A DNA stretch of 36,757 nucleotides from an uncultured Prevotellaceae bacterium (GCA_947166305.1 CAMVDV010000030.1:1-36757), one strand, 5' to 3'. Positions 19,642 through 27,561 are shown, numbered from the stretch's first letter. Notes: a model not told the origin generated them from the letters alone. A program made the numbers and translations.

Positions 19642-19905
19642 TACTGCCCAAGTTGCGGAAATAAGGGTGTGCCCTTGTGGCGATAAGGGTGCAGGGTTAG
19701 GGGCAGAAAAGCGTGCCGTTGTGACAGGAAGGGCGTGCCCTTTCCGGCAACTCCGCGTGCGGCGATGCAAATCTCCGCGTGCGGCGACGGCAATCGTCGC
19801 GTGCGGCGATTCCGATTCCCGCAGCCGGAGTTTTCCGCCCCGACATGGCCCCGCAGAAAAACCGACACGCCCTCACGGGAAACGCCGAAGTGCAAAACGG
19901 CACGT
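19642..19905. repeat. Degenerate 22-bp-period array, about 12 units, filling the guaB/ferredoxin spacer
   Basis: Units fall at 19642 + 22n. The best ones are at 19664 (AGGGTGTGCCCTTGTGGCG), 19708 (AAAGCGTGCCGTTGTGACA), 19730 (AGGGCGTGCCCTTTCCGGC), 19752 and 19774 (both TCCGCGTGCGGCGA) and 19796 (GTCGCGTGCGGCGATTCCG). Units from 19818 to 19905 keep the spacing but are weaker. The core is CGTGCCC at unit positions 5-11 and GGCAA near 16-20. It occupies most of a 446-bp intergenic region between two divergent promoters. No coding potential; 22 is not a multiple of 3. Confidence 0.75.
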
Positions 19906-19931
19906 TTGCGCAAAAAAATTCGCCACAATGC

Positions 19932-19961
19932 TTTGCTTTTCACTCATTTTTAGTATCTTTG
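19932..19961 (+). promoter_or_regulatory. Promoter of the polyferredoxin/aldo-keto reductase pair
   Basis: TTTG at 19932-19935 (-33) and TATCTTTG at 19954-19961 (-7), 18 bases apart, a good Bacteroidetes sigma-ABfr type promoter. The ATG lies 35 bases downstream at 19997. Confidence 0.7.
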
Positions 19962-19996
19962 CATGGAAATTCAACCCTAAATAATCATTTCTGACT

Positions 19997-21544
19997 ATGC
20001 TGAAAAAAATCCGTTTGACACTCGCCATCGTCTTCTGGGCGCTGATAACATGGCTCCTGGTCGACTTCACGGGGACGGCCCACGCCTACCTCGGATGGAT
20101 GGCAAAAATCCAGTTCATCCCGGCACTGCTGGCCGTGAACATCGGGGCGCTGCTCTTCGTCCTGACGCTCACCCTGCTCCTGGGCCGCATCTACTGCTCC
20201 GTCATCTGTCCGCTGGGCGTGATGCAGGACGCCATCGCCTGGCTTCGCCGCAAGAAGAACAAGTACAGCTACTCGCCGGCCAAGACGACGCTGCGCTACA
20301 CGGTGCTCGTCGTCGCCTGCGCCGCACTTGCCCTGGGCATAGGATGGCTCGGCGGACTCATCTTCCCCTACAGCACCTACGGGCGCATCGTTGCCAACAT
20401 CGTCGCACCCCTCTACAAGCTTGCCAACAACGGCCTGGCAGCCATCGCCGAACACTACGGCAGCTATGCCTTCTACCAAGTGGACGTCTGGCTCAAGAGC
20501 GTGGCCAGCCTCGCCGTAGCCTTGGCGACGTGGGCCATTATCGCCGTACTCGCCTGGAGAAACGGACGCACTTGGTGCAACACCGTATGCCCTGTCGGCA
20601 CACTCCTCGGCCTCATCAGCCGACATGCCTACTTCAAGATGGACATCGACCCCGACAAGTGCAAGAACTGCCGCAAGTGTGAACGCAACTGCAAGGCCGC
20701 CTGCATCGACATCAGCACACTCACCATCGACCACAGCCGCTGCGTCGTCTGCGGCAACTGCCTCGAGGATTGCAAGTTCGGAGCCATGAGTTTCACCGCC
20801 AATGGCCGTCCCTCAGCACGGACTGCCACGCCCGAGAAGGCGACAGAGGAAGGCACCTCCCGCCGCGCCGCACTCACCTCCATCGCCCTCCTTGCAGGCT
20901 CTGCCATCGCAAAGGCGCAGAGTAAGGTGGAACCCAAGACGACGGACGGCGGACTGGCCGACATCACGAAGAAGAAGAAACCAGTCCGCGAGAAACTCAT
21001 CACGCCCCCGGGCTCGCTATCCATACGCAACCTGCGCACCCACTGCACGGCCTGCCAGCTCTGCATCGACGCCTGCCCCAACGACGTCCTGCGCCCCTCG
21101 AGCAGTCTCGACCGCTTCATGCAGCCCGAAGTCAGCTACGAGCGCGGATATTGCCGGCCCGAATGCACACGATGCTCGGAGGTCTGCCCCACATCTGCCA
21201 TTCAGCCCATCACCAAAGAACAGCGCACGGCCATACAAGTGGGACACGCCGTCTGGACACGCGACCTTTGCGTCCCCGTCAAAGACGGCAAGCCTTGCGG
21301 ACTCTGCGCACGCAAATGCCCGGCACAGGCCATACAGATGGTGCCACTGCAGGCAGGCGTTCACCAGGATGGCTGGCGCTGGCGCGACGCAGACAACAAC
21401 GAGATTCCGCGAGAGAAAGTGCTCCTCATCCCCGTCGTCAACGAAGAGAAATGCATCGGCTGCGGCGCTTGCGAGAACCTCTGCCCGTCCAGTCCCCTCA
21501 GCGCCATCTGCGTTGAAGGACACGAGGTGCACCGAGAAATATAA
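19997..21544 (+). CDS. NapH/NapG-like polyferredoxin membrane protein
   Basis: 515 residues. The N-terminal part is membrane-embedded, with helices near residues 7-25, 42-62, 95-117 and 170-190, and carries the NapH-type CxxxCP motifs (YCSVICPLGVMQ and WCNTVCPVGTLLG). Two ferredoxin motifs follow (CKNCRKCERNCKAAC and CVVCGNCLEDCKFGA). A second unit then opens with a twin-arginine-like stretch (SRRAALTSIALLAGSA, ~288) and has four more Fe-S motifs (CTACQLCIDACP, CTRCSEVCP, CGLCARKCP, CIGCGACENLCP), as in NapG/MauM. It looks like a NapH-NapG fusion able to pass electrons from the membrane quinone pool to periplasmic partners. The likely partner is the Tat-exported Fe-S aldo/keto reductase starting 50 bp downstream. 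No nitrate reductase gene is present, so the terminal acceptor is unknown. Confidence 0.88.
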   Translation: MLKKIRLTLAIVFWALITWLLVDFTGTAHAYLGWMAKIQFIPALLAVNIGALLFVLTLTLLLGRIYCSVICPLGVMQDAIAWLRRKKNKYSYSPAKTTLRYTVLVVACAALALGIGWLGGLIFPYSTYGRIVANIVAPLYKLANNGLAAIAEHYGSYAFYQVDVWLKSVASLAVALATWAIIAVLAWRNGRTWCNTVCPVGTLLGLISRHAYFKMDIDPDKCKNCRKCERNCKAACIDISTLTIDHSRCVVCGNCLEDCKFGAMSFTANGRPSARTATPEKATEEGTSRRAALTSIALLAGSAIAKAQSKVEPKTTDGGLADITKKKKPVREKLITPPGSLSIRNLRTHCTACQLCIDACPNDVLRPSSSLDRFMQPEVSYERGYCRPECTRCSEVCPTSAIQPITKEQRTAIQVGHAVWTRDLCVPVKDGKPCGLCARKCPAQAIQMVPLQAGVHQDGWRWRDADNNEIPREKVLLIPVVNEEKCIGCGACENLCPSSPLSAICVEGHEVHREI

Positions 21545-21555
21545 TTTCACAACCG

Positions 21556-21587
21556 CCGTTATACCGTAATAACGTCATAACGAAACA
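21556..21587. repeat. 8-bp-period repeat before the aldo/keto reductase start
   Basis: Four octamers: CCGTTATA, CCGTAATA, ACGTCATA, ACGAAACA, ending 7 bases before ATG 21595. It belongs with the 7- and 9-bp-period leaders seen elsewhere in this window. Confidence 0.5.
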
Positions 21588-21594
21588 CAAGACA

Positions 21595-23010
21595 ATGGAA
21601 AAACATATCGACAGGCGAGACTTCCTCAAAGTCTCAGGCACAACAGTCGCAACCGCTGCCCTGGCTTCCTGCGGCATACAGGATAACAACGCCGACGGCG
21701 AGGTGGACTACATGGGACACCACACGGGACCCGTTCCGTCCGACAAGATGACTTACCGAACCAACCCGAACAATGGCGACAAAGTCAGCTTGCTGGGATA
21801 CGGATGGATGCGTCTCCCCACCGTCAAGAACGGCAGCGCACGCACACAAGAGAACACGAACAACGATGCCCTCGACCAGGATCAGATCAACCACCTCTGC
21901 AAATATGCCCTGGACCACGGGGTGAATTACTTCGACACGTCGCCCGCGTATTGTCGAGGAAAGAGCGAAGAAAGTTTAGGAATAGCCCTCGAAGCCAGTG
22001 GTTACGAGCGTAGTCAGTACTATATCGCTACCAAGTTGTCGAACTTCTCACCCTCTCAGTACAGCTTCGAAGAAGGCAAAGCCATGTTCGAACGCAGCCT
22101 TCAGTACCTCAAGACGGACTACATCGACTACCTTCTGCTGCACAGCATCGGCGGAGGGGGCATGAATCCTGTCCACCAACGCTACCTCGACAACGGACTC
22201 CTCGATTGGCTCGTGGAACAACGCGAGGCGGGGCGCATCCGCAACCTTGGCTTTTCCTTCCACGGCGACGTGGCTGTCTTCGATTGGGCCCTGTCGCAAC
22301 ACGAGAAATACCATTGGGATTTCGTGCAGATACAGGCGAACTATGTGGATTGGAACAACGAGCAGGACAAGGGTCGTTCGGGGAAATACCTTTACGAGGA
22401 GCTGGAGAAGCGAGGCATCCCTGCCATCATCATGGAGCCGCTGCTGGGCGGACGCCTGTCGAAAGTGCCTGACCACGTCGTGGCGCACTTCAAGCAGCGC
22501 AAGCCGGAGGACAGCGTGGCCTCATGGGCCTTCCGATACATCGGCTCGAAGCCTGCCGTGCTCACCGTCTTGAGCGGCATGACCTACATGGAACACCTTG
22601 AGGACAACCTCCGGACGTACTCGCCGCTGGAACCCATGACGGAGGAAGAGCAGCAATGGCTCGAAGGGGAAACGGCAACACTCATCAAGAGTTATCCCAC
22701 CATCGACTGCAACGACTGCAAATACTGTATGCCCTGTCCCTACGGACTCGACATCCCTGGCATCTTTGTACATTATAATAAATGTGTAAACAAAGGCAAT
22801 GTGCCGGAAAGCCAACAGGCCAAGAACTATCAGGAAGCACGTCGAGCCTTCCTCATCGGCTACGATAGGAGCGTACCCCGACTGCGTCAGGCCAACCACT
22901 GCATTCAGTGTCGGGAATGTGTCAGTCATTGTCCGCAACAAATCGACATCCCTCGTGAGCTGCAACGCGTAGATGAATTTGTCGAGAAGCTGAAGCAAGG
23001 CACTCTCTGA
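21595..23010 (+). CDS. Tat-exported aldo/keto reductase with two 4Fe-4S motifs
   Basis: 471 residues. The N-terminus has a twin-arginine signal (RRDFLK at 7-12) and a lipobox-like ALASC with Cys26, so an exported, possibly lipid-anchored protein. The aldo/keto reductase barrel has its tetrad: Asp and Tyr in FDTSPAY (~113), Lys in IATKLSNF, His in LLLHSIGG. The C-terminal ~110 residues hold two cluster motifs, CNDCKYCMPCPYGLDIP (~371) and CIQCRECVSHCPQQIDIP (~436), as in Fe-S aldo/keto reductases of anaerobes. These enzymes reduce carbonyl substrates; the substrate here is unknown. Export plus Fe-S clusters plus the upstream polyferredoxin suggest that electrons come from the membrane and not only from NAD(P)H (inference). 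Confidence 0.9.
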   Translation: MEKHIDRRDFLKVSGTTVATAALASCGIQDNNADGEVDYMGHHTGPVPSDKMTYRTNPNNGDKVSLLGYGWMRLPTVKNGSARTQENTNNDALDQDQINHLCKYALDHGVNYFDTSPAYCRGKSEESLGIALEASGYERSQYYIATKLSNFSPSQYSFEEGKAMFERSLQYLKTDYIDYLLLHSIGGGGMNPVHQRYLDNGLLDWLVEQREAGRIRNLGFSFHGDVAVFDWALSQHEKYHWDFVQIQANYVDWNNEQDKGRSGKYLYEELEKRGIPAIIMEPLLGGRLSKVPDHVVAHFKQRKPEDSVASWAFRYIGSKPAVLTVLSGMTYMEHLEDNLRTYSPLEPMTEEEQQWLEGETATLIKSYPTIDCNDCKYCMPCPYGLDIPGIFVHYNKCVNKGNVPESQQAKNYQEARRAFLIGYDRSVPRLRQANHCIQCRECVSHCPQQIDIPRELQRVDEFVEKLKQGTL

Positions 23011-23018
23011 AAACACGA

Positions 23019-23106
23019 AGTGTGAAAACGCCGCGTGCGACGATGGGCATCGTCGCACGCGAAAACTATCAACGCCGCACGCGAAGATTGCCATCATCGC
23101 ACGCGA
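23019..23106. repeat. 22-bp-period array (4 units) between convergent genes
   Basis: Plus-strand units at 23019, 23041, 23063 and 23085; the last three end GCACGCGA and the first ends GCGTGCGA. Read on the minus strand, units begin TCGCGTGCG and contain GATG-GCAATC, the same core as units at 19752 and 19774 in the opposite orientation. It fills the whole gap between the aldo/keto reductase and GH92 genes. Confidence 0.8.
23032..23061. terminator. Perfect 14-bp palindrome inside the 22-bp array
   Basis: CGCGTGCGACGATG (23032-23045) and CATCGTCGCACGCG (23048-23061) pair perfectly with a 2-base spacer. It lies between two convergent genes, so a bidirectional terminator role is plausible, although no T-run follows. 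It is formed by two neighbouring repeat units in opposite orientation. Confidence 0.5.
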
Positions 23107-23120
23107 CGTTTTTCATTGCC

Positions 23121-25349
23121 TCACTTCCTTTCGCTCATCGTGAAATCGAGTGTGCCTCCATCCACGAGCTGACGGTGCGTAATCTTCCAGTCTGTTATCT
23201 TTTTTCCGTTGAGCTTGACGCCTTTCACATAGATGGCCTTGTCCGATTTCCGCGGGGCGTTGATGACAAGGTCCTTGCCACCAGGCATGTGCAGGACAGC
23301 CTTTTGGAATAATGGCGTACCGATGACGTATTCGGCCGAACCTGCGTTGAATGGATAGAAACCAAGCGAAGAGAAAATGTACCAAGCCGACATCTGTCCG
23401 CAGTCATCGTTGCCTGCGTAGCCGCAAGGCGTAGCGTTGTAGAACTGGCTTCGCACTTGCTCCACGAGTTCTTGCGTGCGCCAAGGCCTTCCGGCGAAGT
23501 TATATAGATAGACAGTGTGGTGGCTTGGCTCGTTTCCATGTGCGTATTGTCCGATGAAACCGCTGGCGTTGCCGTTCACCTCGCCACTCGTTTCCGTCAG
23601 CGAGAAGTTCTCATCGAGCTTTCGGAGGAAGGGTTTCACGCCGCCGAAGAGGTCGATGAGTCCCTGAGGGTCTTGCGGTACGAACCACATGTACTGCCAT
23701 GCGTTGCCTTCCACAAAGCATGGATTCTCGTAACTCAGTGGGTCGAAGGGTTCCACCCACTGTCCTTTGTCGTCCTTAGGCTGGAAGAATCCTGTGGCGG
23801 GGTTGAAGAGATTTTTGTAGAAGGCACTGCGTCGGCTGAATCGCTCAAAGTCCTGTTGCTTGCCGAGCTTCTTTGCTACGGCAGCCACGCACCAGTCGTC
23901 GAAGGCTTGCTCCATGGTGATGCTCACGCTGGTGTTCTGCCTGTTCTGCGGCATGAAGCCGCATTCTTCCCAAACCTCGAAGGGTGAGTTGGGATGGGTG
24001 CGGGTGCTGCTCTCCACCATGGCTTTGTAGGCGCGCTTGACGTCGAGCCCTGGCAGTTCCGACATGATGGCATCTGCCACTACGGGAATGGCGTGGTTGC
24101 CTATCATGCAGTAGTTGTCCTGTCCCCAGAGGTCCCAGATGGGCAGATAGCCGTAGGTGTCGTGGTGCAAGACCATGTCGCGCACGAACTGGACGGCAAG
24201 GTTGGGATAGAGAAGGGTGTAGAGTGGATGCGCAGCGCGGAAGGTGTCCCAGAGGCTGAACGTGCTGTGGTAGGCCTGACCCTTGGGCATTTGCTTTATC
24301 TCGAAGTTGGTGTCCATGTATCGACCGTCAACGTCGCTGACCGTATTGGGCTGCATGAGGACGTGGTAGAGCCCTGTGTAGAAGATGGTCTTCTGTTCGT
24401 CGGTTCCTTCAATGTCGATGGTTGAGAGTTCTTTCTGCCAAGCGTCATGGGCGGCACGGAGGTAGTAGTTGAAGTCCCACGACTGCGCTTCGGCCTGCAT
24501 GTTCCTGCGTGCGCCGTCGTTGTCCACGGCGGAGATGGCTACCTTGGCCATCAGTTCCTTATTATTATTAGGGAATCGGAGTGCGGCACGGAGTGTGCGT
24601 CCGTTGATGACGTCGCTGCCTCCGGCGTTGCGTCCGCCGTCCATGAGGATGCGACTCTCAAAGGGTCGGGAGAACTCGAGGCGGAAATAGACCTTGCGGA
24701 GCTTTGCCCATCCGGTGACGACGCGGAAGCCTTCGATGGTCCTGTCGTTGAGTATTCGGATTTGGCTTTGGATGATCTGATAGGCACGCCGACCGGTGTA
24801 GTAGGCATCGCCGCGGTAGGTCATCCTATCGAGGTCGAGTATCACATTTTGCTCCATTCCATCGGGAAAAATGTACTTGTGGATGCCTGCATGAACCGTT
24901 GCCGAGAGTTCCACTCGGATGCTTTCTCCGCCGAGCAAATCCACGGAGTAGTAGCCGGGCGAGGCGCTCTCTCTCTCATGGGAGAACGGCAGGGCGAAGA
25001 TGCCTTGGCGCAGCATGTCGGGCGTGACGTGCTTCACCGTGGGCATGAGCGAGACGTCGATGAGGTCGGTGCAGCCTGTTCCGCTGAGATGAGTGTGGGT
25101 GAATCCGAAGATAGAGTCGCGGTTGTAGTCGTATCCGCAGCAGGGGTCCCAGGTGACATACTGCTCCGTTTCTGGCGCAAGCTGCACCATTCCCTGGGGC
25201 ATCGTAGGGCCGGGGAAGGTGCTGCCGCTCAGGGCTCCGGTGTCATCGGTCTGCGTTCCGATGAAAGGGTTGACGTACTTCGTGTAATCGGCACCCGTGC
25301 TGCAAAGGGCTGTGCAGAGGGCGAGACAAATGATTGCTGGGCGTTTCAT
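23121..25349 (-). CDS. GH92 alpha-mannosidase, exported
   Basis: 742 residues from ATG 25349 with signal peptide MKRPAIICLALCTALCSTGA; the longer open frame upstream covers the divergent promoter region. GH92 hallmarks are present: YVNPFIGTQ directly after the signal, GGYDYNRDS-type segment CCGYDYNRDSIFGFTHTHLSG, FSLWDTFRAAHPLYTL, EVWEECGFMPQ and YAGNDDCGQMSAWYIFSSLG, the last two containing catalytic and calcium-binding acidic residues in this family. GH92 enzymes are calcium-dependent exo-alpha-mannosidases acting on host or fungal N-glycans. Length is typical (~740). It stands alone, without SusC/SusD neighbours. Together with the sialidase it suggests host glycoprotein foraging. Linkage preference cannot be read here. 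Confidence 0.95.
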   Translation of the reverse strand: MKRPAIICLALCTALCSTGADYTKYVNPFIGTQTDDTGALSGSTFPGPTMPQGMVQLAPETEQYVTWDPCCGYDYNRDSIFGFTHTHLSGTGCTDLIDVSLMPTVKHVTPDMLRQGIFALPFSHERESASPGYYSVDLLGGESIRVELSATVHAGIHKYIFPDGMEQNVILDLDRMTYRGDAYYTGRRAYQIIQSQIRILNDRTIEGFRVVTGWAKLRKVYFRLEFSRPFESRILMDGGRNAGGSDVINGRTLRAALRFPNNNKELMAKVAISAVDNDGARRNMQAEAQSWDFNYYLRAAHDAWQKELSTIDIEGTDEQKTIFYTGLYHVLMQPNTVSDVDGRYMDTNFEIKQMPKGQAYHSTFSLWDTFRAAHPLYTLLYPNLAVQFVRDMVLHHDTYGYLPIWDLWGQDNYCMIGNHAIPVVADAIMSELPGLDVKRAYKAMVESSTRTHPNSPFEVWEECGFMPQNRQNTSVSITMEQAFDDWCVAAVAKKLGKQQDFERFSRRSAFYKNLFNPATGFFQPKDDKGQWVEPFDPLSYENPCFVEGNAWQYMWFVPQDPQGLIDLFGGVKPFLRKLDENFSLTETSGEVNGNASGFIGQYAHGNEPSHHTVYLYNFAGRPWRTQELVEQVRSQFYNATPCGYAGNDDCGQMSAWYIFSSLGFYPFNAGSAEYVIGTPLFQKAVLHMPGGKDLVINAPRKSDKAIYVKGVKLNGKKITDWKITHRQLVDGGTLDFTMSERK

Positions 25350-25386
25350 CCTTACTATAAATATAATATGTGTTAAATGACAAGTG

Positions 25387-25418
25387 CAAAGTTCGGTAAA
25401 TCTTTGGTCATTTGCAAA
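25387..25418 (-). promoter_or_regulatory. Candidate promoter of the GH92 gene
   Basis: Minus strand: TTTG (25415-25418) and GAACTTTG (25387-25394, a one-base mismatch to TAnnTTTG) spaced 20 bases, 38 bases before the GH92 ATG. It overlaps the divergent promoter at 25403-25434. Confidence 0.4.
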
Positions 25419-25434
25419 GAAAAGCGTACTTTTG
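25403..25434 (+). promoter_or_regulatory. Candidate promoter of the small exported protein gene
   Basis: TTTG at 25403-25406 and TACTTTTG at 25427-25434 (exact TAnnTTTG), 20 bases apart, with the ATG 24 bases downstream. It interlocks with the minus-strand promoter. Confidence 0.6.
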
Positions 25435-25457
25435 TGGCGAAAAAGACACTGAATCGC

Positions 25458-25871
25458 ATGAAACACTTTCTCTCTCTACTGCTCACGGCCTTGACGCTGG
25501 GTGCGAGCGATGCCTTTGCCGACGACACGGTGCGCGTGGACACACTGAAGCAAGTGGAGGTGCGTGGCGACACCACGCTGCGCGTCAACGAAGCCATTCG
25601 CCAGTCGCTCGAGCAGGCAACGGGCAGGCGTATCGGCACAAAGTCCGTGAGTGACGTCATCGGAGGCAAGGCCACCGACATGATCCTGCACCCCTTCGCC
25701 GTCAAGGACCGCAAGCGCGACCGCAAACATGCACGCGACCGCAAGATCCTCGAGGAGTACGAGCAGCTGGGGCGCATCAAGACCTTCGAAGAACTGCTCG
25801 ACGAAGCCATACGCAAGCAAGCCATCGAGGATGGCAAAGAGCCTCCCGTCGGCTCGGGAAAGAAGGAATGA
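25458..25871 (+). CDS. Small exported protein, function unknown
   Basis: 137 residues from ATG 25458 with signal peptide MKHFLSLLLTALTLGASDAFA. I chose this start because the promoter lies inside the longer open frame. The mature part starts DDTVRVDTLKQVEVRGDTTL, then a charged helix-rich region (AVKDRKRDRKHARDRKILEE) and ends EPPVGSGKKE. No catalytic motif is seen. DTLKQVEVRGD is reminiscent of plug-region starts in TonB-dependent receptors, but no barrel follows. It is divergent from GH92 and followed by the guanine-deaminase-like gene after ~80 bp. A Bacteroidales-restricted periplasmic protein is the most I can say. Confidence 0.8.
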   Translation: MKHFLSLLLTALTLGASDAFADDTVRVDTLKQVEVRGDTTLRVNEAIRQSLEQATGRRIGTKSVSDVIGGKATDMILHPFAVKDRKRDRKHARDRKILEEYEQLGRIKTFEELLDEAIRKQAIEDGKEPPVGSGKKE

Positions 25872-25901
25872 GCAGCCACCGAAAGCCCTTCAGACAAACA
25901 A

Positions 25902-25955
25902 ACCATATTAACCCAACAAGCACCATAAGCCTTATCAGCCATATAAGCACTATGA
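25902..25955. repeat. 9-bp-period repeat running into the deaminase start codon
   Basis: Six nonamers: ACCATATTA, ACCCAACAA, GCACCATAA, GCCTTATCA, GCCATATAA, GCACTATGA. The last contains ATG 25952. The 9-base period makes a spurious in-frame N-terminal extension (ISLISHIST), which should not be taken as protein. Confidence 0.75.
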
Positions 25956-26425
25956 ACTCTCAAGACAAGCACTTCATGCTTCAGGCCATCGACCTGAGCA
26001 AAGACAACGTAGCCCACGGCGGCGGGCCTTTCGGAGCCGTCATCGTCAGGGACGGACAGGTGATTGCCACCGGCACCAACCGCGTCACCGCCAACAACGA
26101 CCCGACGGCCCATGCCGAAGTCTCCGCCATACGCGCCGCCTGCCAGAAGGAAGGCTCCTTCAAGCTCGAGGGATGCACCATCTACACCTCGTGCGAGCCG
26201 TGCCCAATGTGCCTCGGTGCCATCTACTGGGCAGGCATCAGCCGTATATGCTTCGGCTGCAACAAGCAGGACGCCGAGGATATCCACTTCAGCGACAAGT
26301 TCATCTACGAGGAAATCGACCGCCCCATCGACCGACGCTCCGTGCCCACTGAGCAAATCATGCGCGAGGATGCACTCCAGGCCTTCCGCCTCTGGGAAGA
26401 AAAGGCAGACAAGGTGGAATACTGA
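25952..26425 (+). CDS. guaD: Guanine-deaminase-like nucleoside deaminase
   Basis: 157 residues of the cytidine/deoxycytidylate deaminase fold. Zinc site: HAEVSAIRAAC (His plus catalytic Glu) and SCEPCPMCLGAIYWA (two Cys). The segments GGGPFGAVIVRDGQ, NDPTAHAEV and FIYEEIDRPIDRRSVP resemble the Bacillus-type guanine deaminase more than tRNA adenosine deaminase TadA, so hydrolysis of guanine to xanthine is the likelier reaction. TadA-like activity cannot be excluded. The start at 25952 gives the usual length; the open frame upstream is repeat-derived. Cytoplasmic; purine salvage or catabolism. A 22-bp-period array follows directly after the stop codon. Confidence 0.88.
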   Translation: MNSQDKHFMLQAIDLSKDNVAHGGGPFGAVIVRDGQVIATGTNRVTANNDPTAHAEVSAIRAACQKEGSFKLEGCTIYTSCEPCPMCLGAIYWAGISRICFGCNKQDAEDIHFSDKFIYEEIDRPIDRRSVPTEQIMREDALQAFRLWEEKADKVEY

Positions 26426-26444
26426 CGCCCACCCCTTCCGCCCA

Positions 26445-26576
26445 AACCCTGTGCCCTTGTCCCCACAATCCTGTGCCCCTATCGACACAACCCCGTGCCC
26501 TTGCCGGCACAACCCTGCAGGCTTCCTGCGCAAAGCCCACGCCAAGCCTCCCGAAAGCCTTTTCCCAACGACACAG
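26445..26576. repeat. 22-bp-period array (about 6 units) between deaminase and CPBP genes
   Basis: Units at 26445, 26467 and 26489 are closely alike: AACCCTGTGCCCTTGTC, AATCCTGTGCCCCTATC, AACCCCGTGCCCTTGCC, each ending in a CAC. Units at 26511, 26533 and 26555 decay but keep the AA start and the spacing. The GTGCCCTT core equals that of the array at 19642-19905. The array fills the 185-bp gap between two co-directional genes. Confidence 0.8.
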
Positions 26577-26610
26577 CAAAGCCTCCCGCCCCTGAGATTC
26601 GTGTCAATCG

Positions 26611-27396
26611 ATGTTGAAAAACATGACTCCGATGTCAAAAAGAACCTTCACCCCCGCCCTCCTCGTCCTGCTTGTCTTCCTGCTTGCACAGGCAGCAGGC
26701 GCCCTCCCCACCCTCATCTTCGGGACGACCGACGTCACAGGATTCTCCCTCACACTCCTGGCCGTCAACCTCCTGGCCGTGCTCCTCTGCCACCTCATCC
26801 TCCGCTACATCCGCTTCCGCACCGCCTTCGACGCCGCCGCCATCCACTGGCTTCCGGCACTCCCCGCCTTGGCCGCAGGCATACTCGCAGCCATCGGCAC
26901 GTCCATCCTCGCCGAAGGAATGGAACTCCCCGATGCCATGAAGCAGATGTTCCTCGCCATGTCCTGCAACACACTCGGCCTCTTCGTGCTCGTCATCGTC
27001 GGCCCCGTATGCGAAGAACTCCTCTTCCGCGAAGGCATCGAAGGCGAAATGCTCCGCCGAGGAGCATCACCAGCGGCAGCCATCCTCGTCCCAGCAGTCA
27101 CCTTCAGCTTCGCACACCTCAACCTCGCACAAGGACTCTACGCCCTACCCCTCGCCATCATCTTCGGAATCATCTACTTCAAGACACGCAACATCGTGCT
27201 CACCAGCATCTTACACATCGCCAACAACGGCATCGTCGCGCTCCAGCTCCGCACTCTCGGCCCGGACTCCGACCAAGCAACCTTCACGCATCTGCTCGGA
27301 CTCTCCGCCGCCACCGCCATCATGCTCCTCGCCGCCGTCACAACTCTCCTCCTCACCACTCACTTCTGGAAACACTATCCACAACCACCCAACTGA
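26611..27396 (+). CDS. CPBP-family intramembrane metalloprotease
   Basis: 261 residues, strongly hydrophobic with about seven or eight predicted membrane helices. The CPBP (Abi, PF02517) motifs are in order: CEELLFREGIEGEMLRR (EExxxR), FSFAHLN (FxxxH) and LHIANNGIVAL (HxxxN). Members are glutamic-type intramembrane proteases related to Rce1, and bacterial ones are linked to bacteriocin immunity or membrane protein processing; no bacteriocin gene is near. Codon 1, 5 or 8 could be the start; I keep the first ATG. Codon usage is very GC-rich. No clear promoter is seen; the preceding gap is a 22-bp array. Confidence 0.88.
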   Translation: MLKNMTPMSKRTFTPALLVLLVFLLAQAAGALPTLIFGTTDVTGFSLTLLAVNLLAVLLCHLILRYIRFRTAFDAAAIHWLPALPALAAGILAAIGTSILAEGMELPDAMKQMFLAMSCNTLGLFVLVIVGPVCEELLFREGIEGEMLRRGASPAAAILVPAVTFSFAHLNLAQGLYALPLAIIFGIIYFKTRNIVLTSILHIANNGIVALQLRTLGPDSDQATFTHLLGLSAATAIMLLAAVTTLLLTTHFWKHYPQPPN

Positions 27397-27523
27397 AACA
27401 AAAAAGCGCACCAACAGCAATAATTCACTGAAAGCGCACGTTAATTTTATTAAATAAGCACCAGTTTATGTTAATTTGTCTTAAATGCACCTTGCAAGCT
27501 ATCTATATTATCGCATGAAGTTG

Positions 27524-27531
27524 TACCTTTG
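27524..27531 (+). promoter_or_regulatory. -7 box for the coiled-coil lipoprotein / OmpA transcript
   Basis: TACCTTTG, an exact TAnnTTTG element, lies 129 bases before the lipoprotein ATG; no convincing -33 box. The following leader is A-rich and holds a 17-codon ORF. The rest of the 27397-27659 spacer shows nothing else I can name beyond AT-rich DNA. Confidence 0.55.
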
Positions 27532-27561
27532 TGCCGTGTAATTATATAAAAAGGGATAGCT

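Noticed and set aside
23121..25349. Full polysaccharide utilisation locus around GH92
   Set aside because: No SusC/SusD pair, sensor or other hydrolase is adjacent; the enzyme stands alone here.
26064..27431. 455-codon plus-strand ORF across the deaminase and CPBP genes
   Set aside because: It runs out of frame through two genes with intact family motifs and a 22-bp repeat array; Pro/Arg/His-rich low-complexity translation.
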